From the NCBI RefSeq assembly GCF_900184965.1, contig NZ_FXYA01000001.1:12155-47697 (forward strand): a DNA stretch of 35,543 nt, read 5' to 3'. This document shows positions 8,250 to 17,543 of this stretch, in pieces (the first letter of the stretch is position 1; every line of letters starts with the position of its first letter). The DNA is from Akkermansia muciniphila (GTDB taxonomy: Bacteria; Verrucomicrobiota; Verrucomicrobiia; Verrucomicrobiales; Akkermansiaceae). The notes under the pieces were generated by a model that made no database searches, had not been told where the DNA came from, and worked only from the letters and a program-made list of their open reading frames with translations. Position numbers and translations under genes: made by a program.

Positions 8250-10640
8250 ATGCATTTCCAATCTCTATATTTATCTGCCGTGGCGGTAAGTGCCGTTTCT
8301 TTCGGGTGGGGGGCTCTGGATAAGCCTTCCGCCTCCAATTTGATCTGGTCTGATGAACCGGCCGTAGTTGTTTATCCGCAGGAAGACAAAAATTCCGAGG
8401 GCAGCTTTGGCAAGTACAGGAAGCCTGCCTCCGTTTGGGAAGCGGAAGGGTATCCCATTGGCAACGGTCGCGTGGGAGCCATGATTTTCAGCGCTCCCGG
8501 CCGCGAACGGCTTGCCTTGAATGAAATCAGCCTCTGGTCCGGCGGAGCCAATCCCGGGGGAGGGTACGGTTACGGGCCTGATGCCGGGACGAACCAGTTC
8601 GGCAACTATCTTCCGTTCGGGGATTTGTTCGTGGACTTTAAAAAAGGCGACCAGCCAGCTTCCCTGTCTGTGGAAGATTTTACGCGTGCCCTGGATCTCC
8701 GGGACGGCATTCATAAAGTGAATTACAAGGCTGACGGCGTGACGTATGACCGGGAGGCATTCTCCAGCACGCCTGCCAATGTTCTGGTGTTGAATTATAA
8801 AGCCAGCAAGCCCGGCCAGTTCAGCGCGGATTTTTCCGTTAACAGCCAGCTTGGAGCAGATATTTCCGCCAAGGGCCCCGTCATCACCTGGAAGGGGATT
8901 TTGAAAAACGGCATGAATTATGAAGGCCGCGTTTTGATCCGTCCCAAAGGCGGTACGCTTTCCTCCGCAGGCGATAAAATTTCCGTGAAAAATGCGGATT
9001 CCTGCATGGTTGTCATCGCCATGGAGACGGATTATCTGATGGATTATAAAAAGGACTGGAAGGGCGAATCTCCCGCCAAGAAGCTGGACCGTTATGCGGC
9101 CAAAGCCGCTTCTGCGGATTATGCCGCCCTGAAACAGGCCCACATTTCCCAATACAAATCCATGTTTGACCGGGTGAAGGTCAACTTCGGGAAAACGGAG
9201 GAGGATGTAGCCAAGCTGCCTACGCCGAAGCGTCTGGAATCCTATAAGAAAAATCCGGCAGACCCCGATCTGGAGGAAACCATGTTCCAGTTCGGCCGTT
9301 ATCTGCTGTTGTCCAGTTCCCGGCCCGGCACGCTCCCGGCCAATCTGCAGGGGTTGTGGAATGATTATGTCAAACCGCCGTGGGCCTGCGACTACCATAA
9401 CAACATCAACGTCCAGATGGCGTATTGGGGGGCGGAACCCGCCAACCTCTCCGAATGCCATGAGGCTCTGGTCAATTACGTGGAAGCAATGGCCCCCGGC
9501 TGCCGGGACGCTTCCCAGGCGAACAAGGGGTTCAATACCAAAGACGGCAAACCCGTGCGCGGCTGGACGGTGCGCACCTCCCAGAATATCTTCGGCGGCA
9601 ACGGCTGGCAGTGGAATATTCCCGGCGCGGCTTGGTATGCGCTGCATATATGGGAACATTATGCGTTTACCGGTGATAGAAAGTATCTGGAGAAACAGGC
9701 ATATCCCCTGATGAAGGAAATCTGTCATTTCTGGGAAGATCATTTGAAGGAACTGGGCGCCAAGGGCGAAGGGTTCAAAACAAACGGCAAGGAGCCGAGC
9801 GAAGAGGAGAAGAAGGATCTGGCCGATGTGAAAGCCGGAACTCTGGTGGCTCCCAATGGCTGGTCTCCCGAACATGGGCCGCGTGAAGACGGCGTGATGC
9901 ATGACCAGCAGCTTATTGCGGAGCTTTTCTCCAATACCATCAAAGCCGCCCGCATCCTGGGCAAGGACGCCGCCTGGGCCAAGAGCCTGGAGGGTAAGCT
10001 GAAAAGGCTGGCCGGCAACAAAATAGGCAAGGAAGGGAATCTTCAGGAATGGATGATTGACCGCATTCCCAAGACGGACCACCGCCATACGTCCCACCTC
10101 TTTGCCGTTTTCCCCGGCAACCAGATCAGCAAGCTCAAGACGCCCAAGCTGGCGGAAGCCGCCCGTCTTTCCCTGGAATGGCGCGGCACGACCGGAGACA
10201 GCCGCCGTTCCTGGACGTGGCCGTGGCGCACGGCTCTGTGGGCCCGCCTGGGAGAGGGGAACAAGGCTCATGAAATGGTGCAGGGGTTATTGAAGTTCAA
10301 TACGTTGCCGAATATGCTGACTACCCATCCCCCTATGCAGATGGACGGCAACTTCGGCATTGTAGGCGGCATTTGTGAAATGTTGGTGCAATCCCATGCC
10401 GGGGGCCTGGACATCATGCCTTCTCCCGTGGAAGCGTGGCCTGAAGGCTCTGTGAAGGGGCTGAAAGCCCGGGGCAATGTCACGGTAGATTTTTCCTGGA
10501 AGGACGGCAAGGTGAGCAACGTGAAGTTGTATTCCGCCCAACCCAAGGTGCTGCCCGTGCGCGTCAATGGGAAGATGACCCGCATGAAAACCCTGCCGAT
10601 GAAATCAGCAGCGGAATCTTCGCAGCCCGCAGCCAGGTAA
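8250..10640 (+). CDS. GH95 alpha-L-fucosidase, secreted
   Basis: GH95 enzymes are inverting fucosidases that mainly release alpha-1,2-linked fucose, the terminal cap of many mucin glycans. The 796-aa protein has an N-terminal signal-like hydrophobic stretch (residues 4-22), a beta-sandwich N-domain with YPIGNGRVGAM and NEISLWSGG, then an (alpha/alpha)6 barrel. Residues matching the known catalytic set are visible: Asn385 and Asn387 (HNNINVQMAYW), Glu541 (SPEHGPRED) as likely acid, and Asp699 (QMDGNFG). The C-terminal cap is beta-rich. The first ATG is at 8250, with no strong ribosome site, as is common here. A strong terminator follows at 10689. Divergent pairing with ogpA fits a joint job: fucose removal exposes O-glycans while the protease cuts the mucin backbone. 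Confidence 0.93.
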   Translation: MHFQSLYLSAVAVSAVSFGWGALDKPSASNLIWSDEPAVVVYPQEDKNSEGSFGKYRKPASVWEAEGYPIGNGRVGAMIFSAPGRERLALNEISLWSGGANPGGGYGYGPDAGTNQFGNYLPFGDLFVDFKKGDQPASLSVEDFTRALDLRDGIHKVNYKADGVTYDREAFSSTPANVLVLNYKASKPGQFSADFSVNSQLGADISAKGPVITWKGILKNGMNYEGRVLIRPKGGTLSSAGDKISVKNADSCMVVIAMETDYLMDYKKDWKGESPAKKLDRYAAKAASADYAALKQAHISQYKSMFDRVKVNFGKTEEDVAKLPTPKRLESYKKNPADPDLEETMFQFGRYLLLSSSRPGTLPANLQGLWNDYVKPPWACDYHNNINVQMAYWGAEPANLSECHEALVNYVEAMAPGCRDASQANKGFNTKDGKPVRGWTVRTSQNIFGGNGWQWNIPGAAWYALHIWEHYAFTGDRKYLEKQAYPLMKEICHFWEDHLKELGAKGEGFKTNGKEPSEEEKKDLADVKAGTLVAPNGWSPEHGPREDGVMHDQQLIAELFSNTIKAARILGKDAAWAKSLEGKLKRLAGNKIGKEGNLQEWMIDRIPKTDHRHTSHLFAVFPGNQISKLKTPKLAEAARLSLEWRGTTGDSRRSWTWPWRTALWARLGEGNKAHEMVQGLLKFNTLPNMLTTHPPMQMDGNFGIVGGICEMLVQSHAGGLDIMPSPVEAWPEGSVKGLKARGNVTVDFSWKDGKVSNVKLYSAQPKVLPVRVNGKMTRMKTLPMKSAAESSQPAAR

Positions 10641-10688
10641 AAGAGAAATCCTTGATCCGGTTTTAGTTCCGGGACGCAACATGATCAT

Positions 10689-10726
10689 GGCTTCCAGTCC
10701 TTTTGTAAGGGCTGGAAGCCTTTTTT
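10689..10726 (+). terminator. Rho-independent terminator after the GH95 gene
   Basis: A 12-bp stem (one G-T pair) at 10689-10700 and 10709-10720, loop of 8 nt, is followed directly by six T. It ends the fucosidase transcript. Confidence 0.88.
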
Positions 10727-10882
10727 ATCCCGAACCTTTGCGGGAGGGGACAGTGTTTATTGAAAAAGTGGTGTATGCTGAATGGCGCGTTCCGAAAGAA
10801 GGAATTTTTCTCCGGCTGGAAAGGTTGGGGAGGATTTACGTAGGGGAAGGCCCTCCGCTTTAAGGAAAGAAGGGATATTCTC

Positions 10883-12256
10883 TCATTTCTTTTCCATCTG
10901 CCCGAGCAGGGAGCAAATGGCGCAGGAATGGAGGGAACACAGGTCATCGTGGATTTGAAGCAAAGCCTGGTGGTGCCAGGCTTTCGCAAGAAAGGCTTGT
11001 GCATCCGGCCTGCGGCCCAGCAGGGATTGGTAGACGGAGAGAACTTTTGTTCCCGCCTGTCCGGCCCGAAGGGAGAGATAATGCTTCCATGCGTGTTCGT
11101 CATCTTTCATCGGAAGAAGATGGTTGATGATGAAGTCCAAGATTCTATCCCGGCCCATCAGGGCCATGGGGCGGGGAGAGGGGGAGGAGGGAAGCGTTAC
11201 ATGGGTGCTCCAGTAGGGGTGTGTAAGGGAGGAGAGGTACTCTGTCAGTTTTTCCGTATGTCTGGCAACGCAAAGGCGCTTAAACGTATCAAAGTCTGCT
11301 GCGATGACGGACAGCGCCCCTACGCGCCTCTGCGGATGGTTGGCCGGCCTGTTGCCGGAAAATGTCCAGGGGAAGGAGCGGTCCGGCGCCAGTTCAAATT
11401 GTTCCCGCAGGGGCCACCATTGAGCCCAGAGTTTTTTGTGCAGATCTACGGCTTCCGGTGTGCAGGAGGCCGGCAGCACGGGAAGGAGGAATCCCGCCGT
11501 ACCGAAGAGCAGGGCTTCCGGGCAGTTCCGGATGGAGCGAAGGGGCGCCCGCAGGGCCAGGTGGCGCATGGCGGTTTTGTTGGCGTGATAGCCGAGCGTT
11601 TCCGCCAGGTTTTCAAAAAGGGTCTGTTCCTCTCCTGCGTATTTGGCGCGTTCCGCATGGCGGCGGTGTTTGTTCCGGAACCTGTAGGCTGCTGCTGATT
11701 GAAGGAGTGTTTCCAGAGACTCCGGAGCCATGGAAGCCAGCAAATCGGCGTGGAGGCAGTGGCGTACCGGGGCGCTGCCGGAAGGGGATGTTCCTGATTG
11801 CGCCAGCGCAGCGGGAGGAATGACAGCCAGAGGGATGCGTTCATGCCGGGCATTGCGGGTGAACCATCCCCTGCGGCTGGGCGTGCAGACGAGGTGCAGG
11901 ATGACGCCGTTAAACCCCGGGTTGGAACCGTGCCCGTGGCGTTCCCAGTCTTCCGGCGTGGGATCCAGTTCGATGTCTCCTGACTGTGGAACGCCATTAA
12001 TGCGTATCCTGGCGTTTAGAAAGTCCGGCCCGGCGGATTTATTCCAGTTCCCAAAATCCAGAATGTGAACGTCCCTGCCTGAATCATCCGTAAAAGAAGT
12101 TCCGAATACTCCTTCCAGCAGAAGAAGCTGAAGCGTCCGTTCGTCCGGAAGGGAGGAACGATTGGAAACGGAATATTCCCTGACGGCAGCCTGCCCTTCT
12201 TCCCTTGCTGCGGAAAGGGCTTCCTCATACAGGGAGGCCATGGAACGCAGGTCCAT
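10883..12256 (-). CDS. DUF2851 family protein
   Basis: The 457-aa protein matches the family seen mainly in Bacteroidota and Verrucomicrobiota by the motifs WNKSAGPDFLNARIRI, GDIELDPTPEDWERHGH and GVILHLV in the first 140 residues. The Glu/Asp/His pattern there has been likened to nuclease folds, but I know of no proven function. No signal peptide or membrane segment is visible. ATG 12256 gives MDLRSM; the Met five codons on (MASLYEEAL) is an equally good start. It lies 17 bp downstream of the STAS gene on the same strand, so the two are probably co-transcribed. Confidence 0.75.
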   Translation of the reverse strand: MDLRSMASLYEEALSAAREEGQAAVREYSVSNRSSLPDERTLQLLLLEGVFGTSFTDDSGRDVHILDFGNWNKSAGPDFLNARIRINGVPQSGDIELDPTPEDWERHGHGSNPGFNGVILHLVCTPSRRGWFTRNARHERIPLAVIPPAALAQSGTSPSGSAPVRHCLHADLLASMAPESLETLLQSAAAYRFRNKHRRHAERAKYAGEEQTLFENLAETLGYHANKTAMRHLALRAPLRSIRNCPEALLFGTAGFLLPVLPASCTPEAVDLHKKLWAQWWPLREQFELAPDRSFPWTFSGNRPANHPQRRVGALSVIAADFDTFKRLCVARHTEKLTEYLSSLTHPYWSTHVTLPSSPSPRPMALMGRDRILDFIINHLLPMKDDEHAWKHYLSLRAGQAGTKVLSVYQSLLGRRPDAQAFLAKAWHHQALLQIHDDLCSLHSCAICSLLGQMEKK

Positions 12257-12273
12257 GTGGAAGGGAGGAAATT

Positions 12274-12801
12274 TTATTTATCGTTCTGCCGTTCCAATTC
12301 TTCTTTCAGGCAGTCGGTTACGTTACGGAATTTTTCTTCGTTCTCTTCGCTCATTTCGCTCAGGGTCAAATGGGAATTGAGAACGTGGAGAGTCTGCTCC
12401 TTGGCATCCAAATGGACGGAAGGAGCGTTTTCCGTACCCAGGGCGGCACGTATCTGCTCTACTTTTCCCCTCCAGGGGGCTGTGGGCGGTTCAATGCTGA
12501 GCAGGGCGTCCAGTCCCAGGCTTTCCAGAGCGCTCAGGCAGCGTTCGCTCGGGGAGGCGATTTGGATGGACCCCCCGATGGGAAGCAGCCGTCGCGACAG
12601 GCCTGCAAGAGTGCCCATGAAGGTGGAGTCAATGCCGGAGCAGGTTTCCAGATCAATGACGATCAGGCGTCCTCCGGAAGCGATGTAATCATCCCCCAGG
12701 GATTTGACAGTCGGGCTATTGGCAAAACTTCCGCGTCCGGAACACCGGATCCAAAGAAATTCATCAAAAAGTCCGAAAATGATGGAAGAATTGTTATTCA
12801 C
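12274..12801 (-). CDS. STAS-domain protein (anti-sigma factor antagonist type)
   Basis: The product is about 175 aa. A STAS domain covers the first 100 residues, with GSFANSP and the conserved IDLETCSGIDSTFMGTLAGL region; the Ser in IDST lies where antagonists are phosphorylated. The last 70 residues are an acidic, Glu-rich helical tail. STAS proteins of this kind usually bind a serine kinase/anti-sigma factor in a partner-switch pathway, but no kinase or phosphatase gene is nearby. No ATG is available at the 5' end: GTG 12801 gives a natural N-terminus, and TTG 12834 is the alternative. It likely forms an operon with the DUF2851 gene. Confidence 0.8.
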   Translation of the reverse strand: MNNNSSIIFGLFDEFLWIRCSGRGSFANSPTVKSLGDDYIASGGRLIVIDLETCSGIDSTFMGTLAGLSRRLLPIGGSIQIASPSERCLSALESLGLDALLSIEPPTAPWRGKVEQIRAALGTENAPSVHLDAKEQTLHVLNSHLTLSEMSEENEEKFRNVTDCLKEELERQNDK

Positions 12802-12948
12802 GTCGTTAGAAAATGGAAACCATATGAATAACAAGAGAAGCCGCTGCGGTCAAGTCAGGATTTAATTTGTGCGCCGCCGGCAGAAGGTCTGTTTTCTCCC
12901 ATACAGAACCTTTTCCCGCGGCGCTCTTTCCGTTGTTCGGGGGATGCC

Positions 12949-14451
12949 TCAGGAGTTCTTGGTGCCTTCCCCCGTACCTGGCAGGAAACGGTAATAGGTT
13001 TCCAGCATCAGCGTTGCCAGGCACTGGCGGTAGATGTTTTCAGATTTGCCGCGCATGCCGGAAACGAATCCTACATCATTTTTCCGGAAACTGCCGTCCG
13101 CATTCTGGCCGCTGAGCACGGCGTCTCGGAACGCTTTGTTGTAGGAGGTCCATACGTCTCCGCCACGGTTCATGGCGGCCTGCACGCAGTAGTAATGCAT
13201 GTAGAGATTGCTCTTGACGTTTTCCGTGCCGCTTCCCTGGCCCCACTGGAGGGCTTTGATATTGTTTTTGATCCAGTCCAGTCCCTTGCGGGCGGCGCTG
13301 TCCGAGCCGTTGCCCGTCATTTGCAGAGAAAGCACGCCCACGCCTACCAGGGAGGAACGGGGCATATTGCCGTTTTCCTTATAGGAGAACTTGCCGTCCG
13401 GCATGACGTTCTTGCGCACGTAGCTTGAGGCCTTGCGCAGTGTGGAGCGGATTTCCCCTTTGGTAGGTTTGATGCCTCCGTGTTCGGCGGCCTTGAGGGC
13501 CTGCACGTTCCATCCGGTGACGGAAAGGTCGATGTCCGGATTGATTTTGTTATTGTAGCTGTAGGCCCAGCCGCCGTTGGGGCACTGGGCGTCAATAATC
13601 CTGTCCACGGCTTTTACGACGACCTTTTCCAGATTGGAAATGGAAGGGATGTCCATCTGCTTGCAGAAGGTATAGGCTTCGCACAGGGCGTAGGTGGCTA
13701 CCGCGTGGTCATAACAGATTTCCTTCAAGGCGGGCTGTTCCGACAGGACGGGGTTTTTCATGCCCAAGTCTACCAGGAAGGAGATGCCCTTCAGGACGTT
13801 TTCTCCGAATTCCTCGGAAAGAGGCGTTTCGCAATGGGCCAGATAGGCCAGCAGGGAAATACCGGTCATGGAGGCGCGGAATTGTCCTTCACCCCAGGAG
13901 CCGTTGCCGTTCTGCTGTGTTTTCAGCCAGCGGAGGGACTTGACCACGGCTTCCTCGCACTGCGGGGTGCCTCCGTTTTCCGTGATGCGCTTCATGCGGT
14001 CGTTCAAGTCGCAGCGCTTGGAGATGATGCCGGGAATGCCTCCCCCGTCTCCGTCTCCCGTGCCGGTCCCGAAGCCGTCGCCGATGTCGATGCCCATGGA
14101 AAGCTCTTCCGAGGGGACGTCCACTTCAATGTCCGGGTTGACTACTGCGACGTCCGCCGTGGCGACGGCGGCGATGACCTTCACCTGAGCGGAGGTGGAG
14201 GAACTGCTGGGGCGCTGGGTGGTCTGGGTGACTTCCGGCGTGTCGATGTCCGGGTTGTCGCCTTCCTGGGTGGCGTAGGCGACCATGGGCGGATCTTCCG
14301 GGACGGCTACAATGATATGTACCAGGTAGAGGAGGAGGCCCATGAGGGCGACGCCGAGGAAAGAGACGGAAATGGCGGCGGTCAGCGTCTTGGTCCGCTG
14401 TTTCTTCAATTCCGCAAGGGCGTCTTCAGTACTTTCAATATGGAGACTCAT
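12949..14451 (-). CDS. Prenyltransferase/squalene-oxidase-repeat membrane protein, copy 2
   Basis: The protein is 500 aa. It has a short cytoplasmic N-terminus rich in Lys/Arg, one membrane helix (about residues 29-50), a Thr/Ser/Val-rich linker, a Gly/Asp-rich stretch (GDGFGTGTGDGDGGG), then a toroid-type repeat domain with QQNGNGSWG and PNGGWAYSY repeats. The repeats fold like terpene cyclases, but the DXDD or catalytic residues of true squalene-hopene cyclases are not evident, so this is probably a binding or scaffold protein on the outer side of the inner membrane. Met at 14451 (MSLHIES) is chosen because the paralogue starts the same way. It is the second of two tandem paralogues; DNA for roughly the first 160 codons is nearly identical, while the toroid part has diverged in blocks. 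Confidence 0.82.
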   Translation of the reverse strand: MSLHIESTEDALAELKKQRTKTLTAAISVSFLGVALMGLLLYLVHIIVAVPEDPPMVAYATQEGDNPDIDTPEVTQTTQRPSSSSTSAQVKVIAAVATADVAVVNPDIEVDVPSEELSMGIDIGDGFGTGTGDGDGGGIPGIISKRCDLNDRMKRITENGGTPQCEEAVVKSLRWLKTQQNGNGSWGEGQFRASMTGISLLAYLAHCETPLSEEFGENVLKGISFLVDLGMKNPVLSEQPALKEICYDHAVATYALCEAYTFCKQMDIPSISNLEKVVVKAVDRIIDAQCPNGGWAYSYNNKINPDIDLSVTGWNVQALKAAEHGGIKPTKGEIRSTLRKASSYVRKNVMPDGKFSYKENGNMPRSSLVGVGVLSLQMTGNGSDSAARKGLDWIKNNIKALQWGQGSGTENVKSNLYMHYYCVQAAMNRGGDVWTSYNKAFRDAVLSGQNADGSFRKNDVGFVSGMRGKSENIYRQCLATLMLETYYRFLPGTGEGTKNS

Positions 14452-14600
14452 AGAGGGAGGTGTCTGGTTGGCGTCAAAGCAAAAACTCCCGCATTCCTGG
14501 GAAATGGGGAGAATTGCCTTGTACAAGTATGTATTGTTGGCCTGCCTGTTTACAAGGCTGGCAACATACTAAAGCCAGACACGCCTGTCTGTCAATCAGA

Positions 14601-16124
14601 TTAGGAATTTCTGGTGCCTTCCCCCGTACCGGGGAGGAAGCGGTAATATACCTCCAGCATCAGCGTTGCCAGGCACTGGCGGTAAATTTTGTCGTTGATG
14701 GAACTGCCGTTGCTGTTTACAAGCCCCCCAGGTCCAGGGAATCCGTTCGGGGTAAAGCTTCCATCGGTGGCCTGGGCTCCGAGGGTGGCGTCACGGAAGG
14801 CCTTGTTATACGCTTTCCATACATCCCCACCACGGTTCATGGCGGCCTGTACCCCGTAGTAATGCTGGTAGAGGTTGGAGGAAGTATTGTTCGCCTTCCA
14901 GTTGAATGGCTGGTTGGTGTTTTTGAGCATCCAGTCCAGTCCCTTGCGGGCGGCGCTGTCCGAACCGTTGCCGCACATTTGGAGGGAAAGAACGCCCACG
15001 CCCACCAGGGCAGGACGTGCAGTAGCGTCTTCCCGGCCTTCCTGCATGTAGGTGAAGAGGCCGTCGGGCTTGCCGCATTTCCGGCAATAGGCTGCCGCTT
15101 TGCGCAAGGCTGTGCGTATTTCGCCCTTGGAGGGGCGGATGCCTCCGTGCTCGGCGGCTTTGAGGGCCTGCACGTTCCATCCGGTGACGGAAAGGTCCGT
15201 ATGGGCGCCCGCCTTCGTGTTGTAATTGTAGGCCCAGCCGCCGTCGGTGTTTTGATTGTCTACAATTTTATCAACGGCTTTTACGACGACCTTTTCCAGA
15301 TTGGAAATGGAGGGGATGTCCATCTGCTTGCAGAAGGTGTAAGCTTCGCACAGGGCGTAGGTAGCTACCGCGTGGTCATAACTGACCTCGTTTCTCTGGG
15401 GAACCAGGGAGAGGACGGGATTCTTCATGCCCTGATCCACCAGGAAGGAGATGCCTTTCAGGACAGTTTCCCCGAATTCCTCGGAAAGAGGCGTTTCGCA
15501 ATGGGCCAGGTAGGACAGGAGAGCCATGCCGGTCATGGCGCATTTGTAATTATGGGGAGCCCCGCCCCAGGAGCCGTCTTGATTCTGCTGTTTTTTCAGC
15601 CAGCGGAGGGACTTGACTACGGCTTCCTCGCACTGCGGGGTGCCTCCGTTTTCCGTGATGCGCTTCATGCGGTCGTTCAAGTCGCAACGTTTGGAGATGA
15701 TGCCGGGAATGCCTCCCCCGTCTCCGTCTCCCGTGCCGGTCCCGAAGCCGTCGCCGATGTCGATGCCCATGGAAAGCTCTTCCGAGGGGACGTCCACTTC
15801 AATGTCCGGGTTGACTACTGCGACGTCCGCCGTTGCCACAGCGGCGATGACCTTCACTTGGGCGGAAGTGGAGGAACTGCTGGGGCGCTGGGTGGTCTGG
15901 GTGACTTCCGGCGTGTCGATGTCCGGGTTGTCGCCTTCCTGGGTGGCGTAGGCGACCATGGGCGGATCTTCCGGGACGGCTACAATGATATGTACCAGGT
16001 AGAGGAGGAGGCCCATGAGGGCGACGCCGAGGAAAGAGACGGAAATGGCGGCGGTCAGTGTCTTGGTCCGCTGTTTCTTCAATTCCGCAAGAGCGTCTTC
16101 AGTACTTTCAATATGCAGACTCAT
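14601..16124 (-). CDS. Prenyltransferase/squalene-oxidase-repeat membrane protein, copy 1
   Basis: This 507-aa paralogue lies 149 bp upstream of copy 2 on the same strand. Its N-terminal 160 residues (tail, membrane helix, Ser/Thr linker, Gly/Asp stretch) are essentially the same as in copy 2. The repeat domain has the same frame of QQNQDGSWG, NTDGGWAYNY and SVTGWNVQALKAAEHGG, but different loops, such as residues CRKCGKPDG and a Gly/Pro/Asn-rich loop near the C-terminus. Both copies end in RFLPGTGEGT. The pattern suggests recent duplication followed by gene conversion at the 5' half or selection in the loops. Function is unknown; a periplasmic ligand-binding role is possible. Confidence 0.82.
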   Translation of the reverse strand: MSLHIESTEDALAELKKQRTKTLTAAISVSFLGVALMGLLLYLVHIIVAVPEDPPMVAYATQEGDNPDIDTPEVTQTTQRPSSSSTSAQVKVIAAVATADVAVVNPDIEVDVPSEELSMGIDIGDGFGTGTGDGDGGGIPGIISKRCDLNDRMKRITENGGTPQCEEAVVKSLRWLKKQQNQDGSWGGAPHNYKCAMTGMALLSYLAHCETPLSEEFGETVLKGISFLVDQGMKNPVLSLVPQRNEVSYDHAVATYALCEAYTFCKQMDIPSISNLEKVVVKAVDKIVDNQNTDGGWAYNYNTKAGAHTDLSVTGWNVQALKAAEHGGIRPSKGEIRTALRKAAAYCRKCGKPDGLFTYMQEGREDATARPALVGVGVLSLQMCGNGSDSAARKGLDWMLKNTNQPFNWKANNTSSNLYQHYYGVQAAMNRGGDVWKAYNKAFRDATLGAQATDGSFTPNGFPGPGGLVNSNGSSINDKIYRQCLATLMLEVYYRFLPGTGEGTRNS

Positions 16125-16491
16125 ACAGTATATGAAGGTTTCTGAGGATAATATAATGTTTCACCGGCTGGTGACGAGTTCAAAAATTTTAATGGTCTGT
16201 CAAGTTGTAAATGACCAGATGTGAATAAAATAAAATTTTATAATGAAGGATTTATATTATTTGCATCATTGGTTCGGTGGGAAACTGGACGTTTCGGGAC
16301 ATGGGCGCATACTGGGACACAGGCCGTGCTTTTGATTTGCCGGAGGGGAATAAAAAGGCTTGTTGAAGCCGGGAAGGATGAATAACAGGCCAGGAGATGG
16401 TTGCCTTTGAAAGTTTTTTGTTCTGCTGCGGCCGGAGGAGGGGAGGGCGGTTCCGAGCGTAGAGCGTACGAAGAATTCTGGAAAAGAGCAA
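16125..16491. other. Gene-free upstream region of the tandem paralogues
   Basis: No convincing gene. The part next to copy 1 (16125-16260) is clearly A+T-rich. On the minus strand it holds a good -35-like TTGACA (16203-16198) but only a poor -10 at normal spacing, and a TATATTAT stretch nearer the gene. The promoter of the paralogue pair is probably here but I cannot fix it. The rest looks like ordinary spacer up to the galE terminator. Confidence 0.4.
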
Positions 16492-16519
16492 GCCCTGCCA
16501 TGGGAGCACATGGCAGGGC
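16480..16519 (-). terminator. Hairpin terminator after galE
   Basis: An 11-bp perfect stem (16492-16502 with 16509-16519), 6-nt loop, is followed on the minus strand by TTGCTCTTTT. It lies 35 bp after the galE stop. Confidence 0.75.
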
Positions 16520-16553
16520 GGAAAAAGGGGCGCTTCTTTTGCGCGCAAAGGCA

Positions 16554-17543
16554 TTAATAGTGGCCGCGGCGCGGGCCGGTCATCCACTTCCATGCGGTTT
16601 CCACGATAGCTCCGGCATCCTTGCACCTGGCTTCCCAGCCAAGGATTTCCTTGGCTTTCTTCGGATTGGCAATCAGGCGGGGCGGATCGCCTTCACGGCG
16701 CGGGCCGTAGCGGACGGGAATTTTTTTGCCGGTGACTTTTTCAGCCGTTTCCAGGATTTCCCGGACGGAAAGTCCCAGGCCTGTTCCGAGATTGAAGCAC
16801 TCTGTAGCCCCTCCTTTCATCAGGTAGTCCACCGCCTTCAAGTGGGCGTCCGCCAGGTCATTGACGTGGATGTAGTCGCGGATGCAGGTGCCGTCCGGAG
16901 TGTCGTAATCCGTTCCGAAGACTTCGATGTATTCCTTTTCCCCGGTCAGCGTGAGCAGGATGTTGGGTATAAGGTGGGTTTCCGGTTCGTGGTCTTCACC
17001 GATCAGGCCGTCTTCGCTGCAGCCTGAGGCATTGAAATAGCGCAGAAAAACGCTTTTGAGGCCCCAGGCGCGGTCACAGTCCCTGCAAACTTTTTCCAGC
17101 ATGTATTTGGAACTTCCGTAAGGATTGATGGGATCCTGCTTTTCCGTTTCCGGGATAGGAATCTGGGTGGGAACGCCATACGTGGCGCAGGTGGAGGAGA
17201 AAACAAAACGCTTGACGCCGGCGGCTTGCATGGCGCCCAGAAGGACGAGGGGCCTGGCGATGTTGTTCATGTAGTACTTGAGGGGGTTCTGGACGGATTC
17301 CCCCACATTAATAAAGGCGGCAAAGTGAATCACGGCGTCAAAGTCGCCCTTCATCAGGAGAGGATAAACCACGGAGGCATCTCCCAAATCCCCCTTGACC
17401 AGTTTCACTTCCGGGTCCACAAGGGCTCCCGCGTGACCGTACACCATGTTGTCCAGCACGGTCACGTCTGCGCCTGTTTTGACGAGCTGGCGCACCGTGT
17501 GGGAACCAATATATCCGGCTCCGCCGGTTACAAGTACTTTCAT
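16554..17543 (-). CDS. galE: UDP-glucose 4-epimerase GalE
   Basis: GalE interconverts UDP-glucose and UDP-galactose using bound NAD, feeding galactose from mucin glycans into central metabolism and supplying UDP-Gal for surface glycans. The 329-aa protein begins MKVLVTGGAGYIGSHTV, with the Gly-rich NAD site at residues 7-13, FSSTCATYG, and the catalytic pair Tyr142/Lys146 (YGSSK). The C-terminal part has CIRDYIHVNDLA and the GTG-rich segment of the family. The reading frame extends far upstream (to 17882), but ATG 17543 gives the standard N-terminus. It is transcribed alone and ends in a strong hairpin; it is divergent from rsmA. Confidence 0.95.
   Translation of the reverse strand: MKVLVTGGAGYIGSHTVRQLVKTGADVTVLDNMVYGHAGALVDPEVKLVKGDLGDASVVYPLLMKGDFDAVIHFAAFINVGESVQNPLKYYMNNIARPLVLLGAMQAAGVKRFVFSSTCATYGVPTQIPIPETEKQDPINPYGSSKYMLEKVCRDCDRAWGLKSVFLRYFNASGCSEDGLIGEDHEPETHLIPNILLTLTGEKEYIEVFGTDYDTPDGTCIRDYIHVNDLADAHLKAVDYLMKGGATECFNLGTGLGLSVREILETAEKVTGKKIPVRYGPRREGDPPRLIANPKKAKEILGWEARCKDAGAIVETAWKWMTGPRRGHY

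Noticed and set aside
8271-10271. 666-codon open frame on the minus strand opposite the GH95 gene
   Set aside because: It mirrors the codon bias of the well-supported fucosidase and has no protein motifs.
14460-16145. 561-codon plus-strand open frame opposite the toroid-repeat gene
   Set aside because: Gly/Val/Asp-rich shadow that repeats in both paralogues because the sense strand does.
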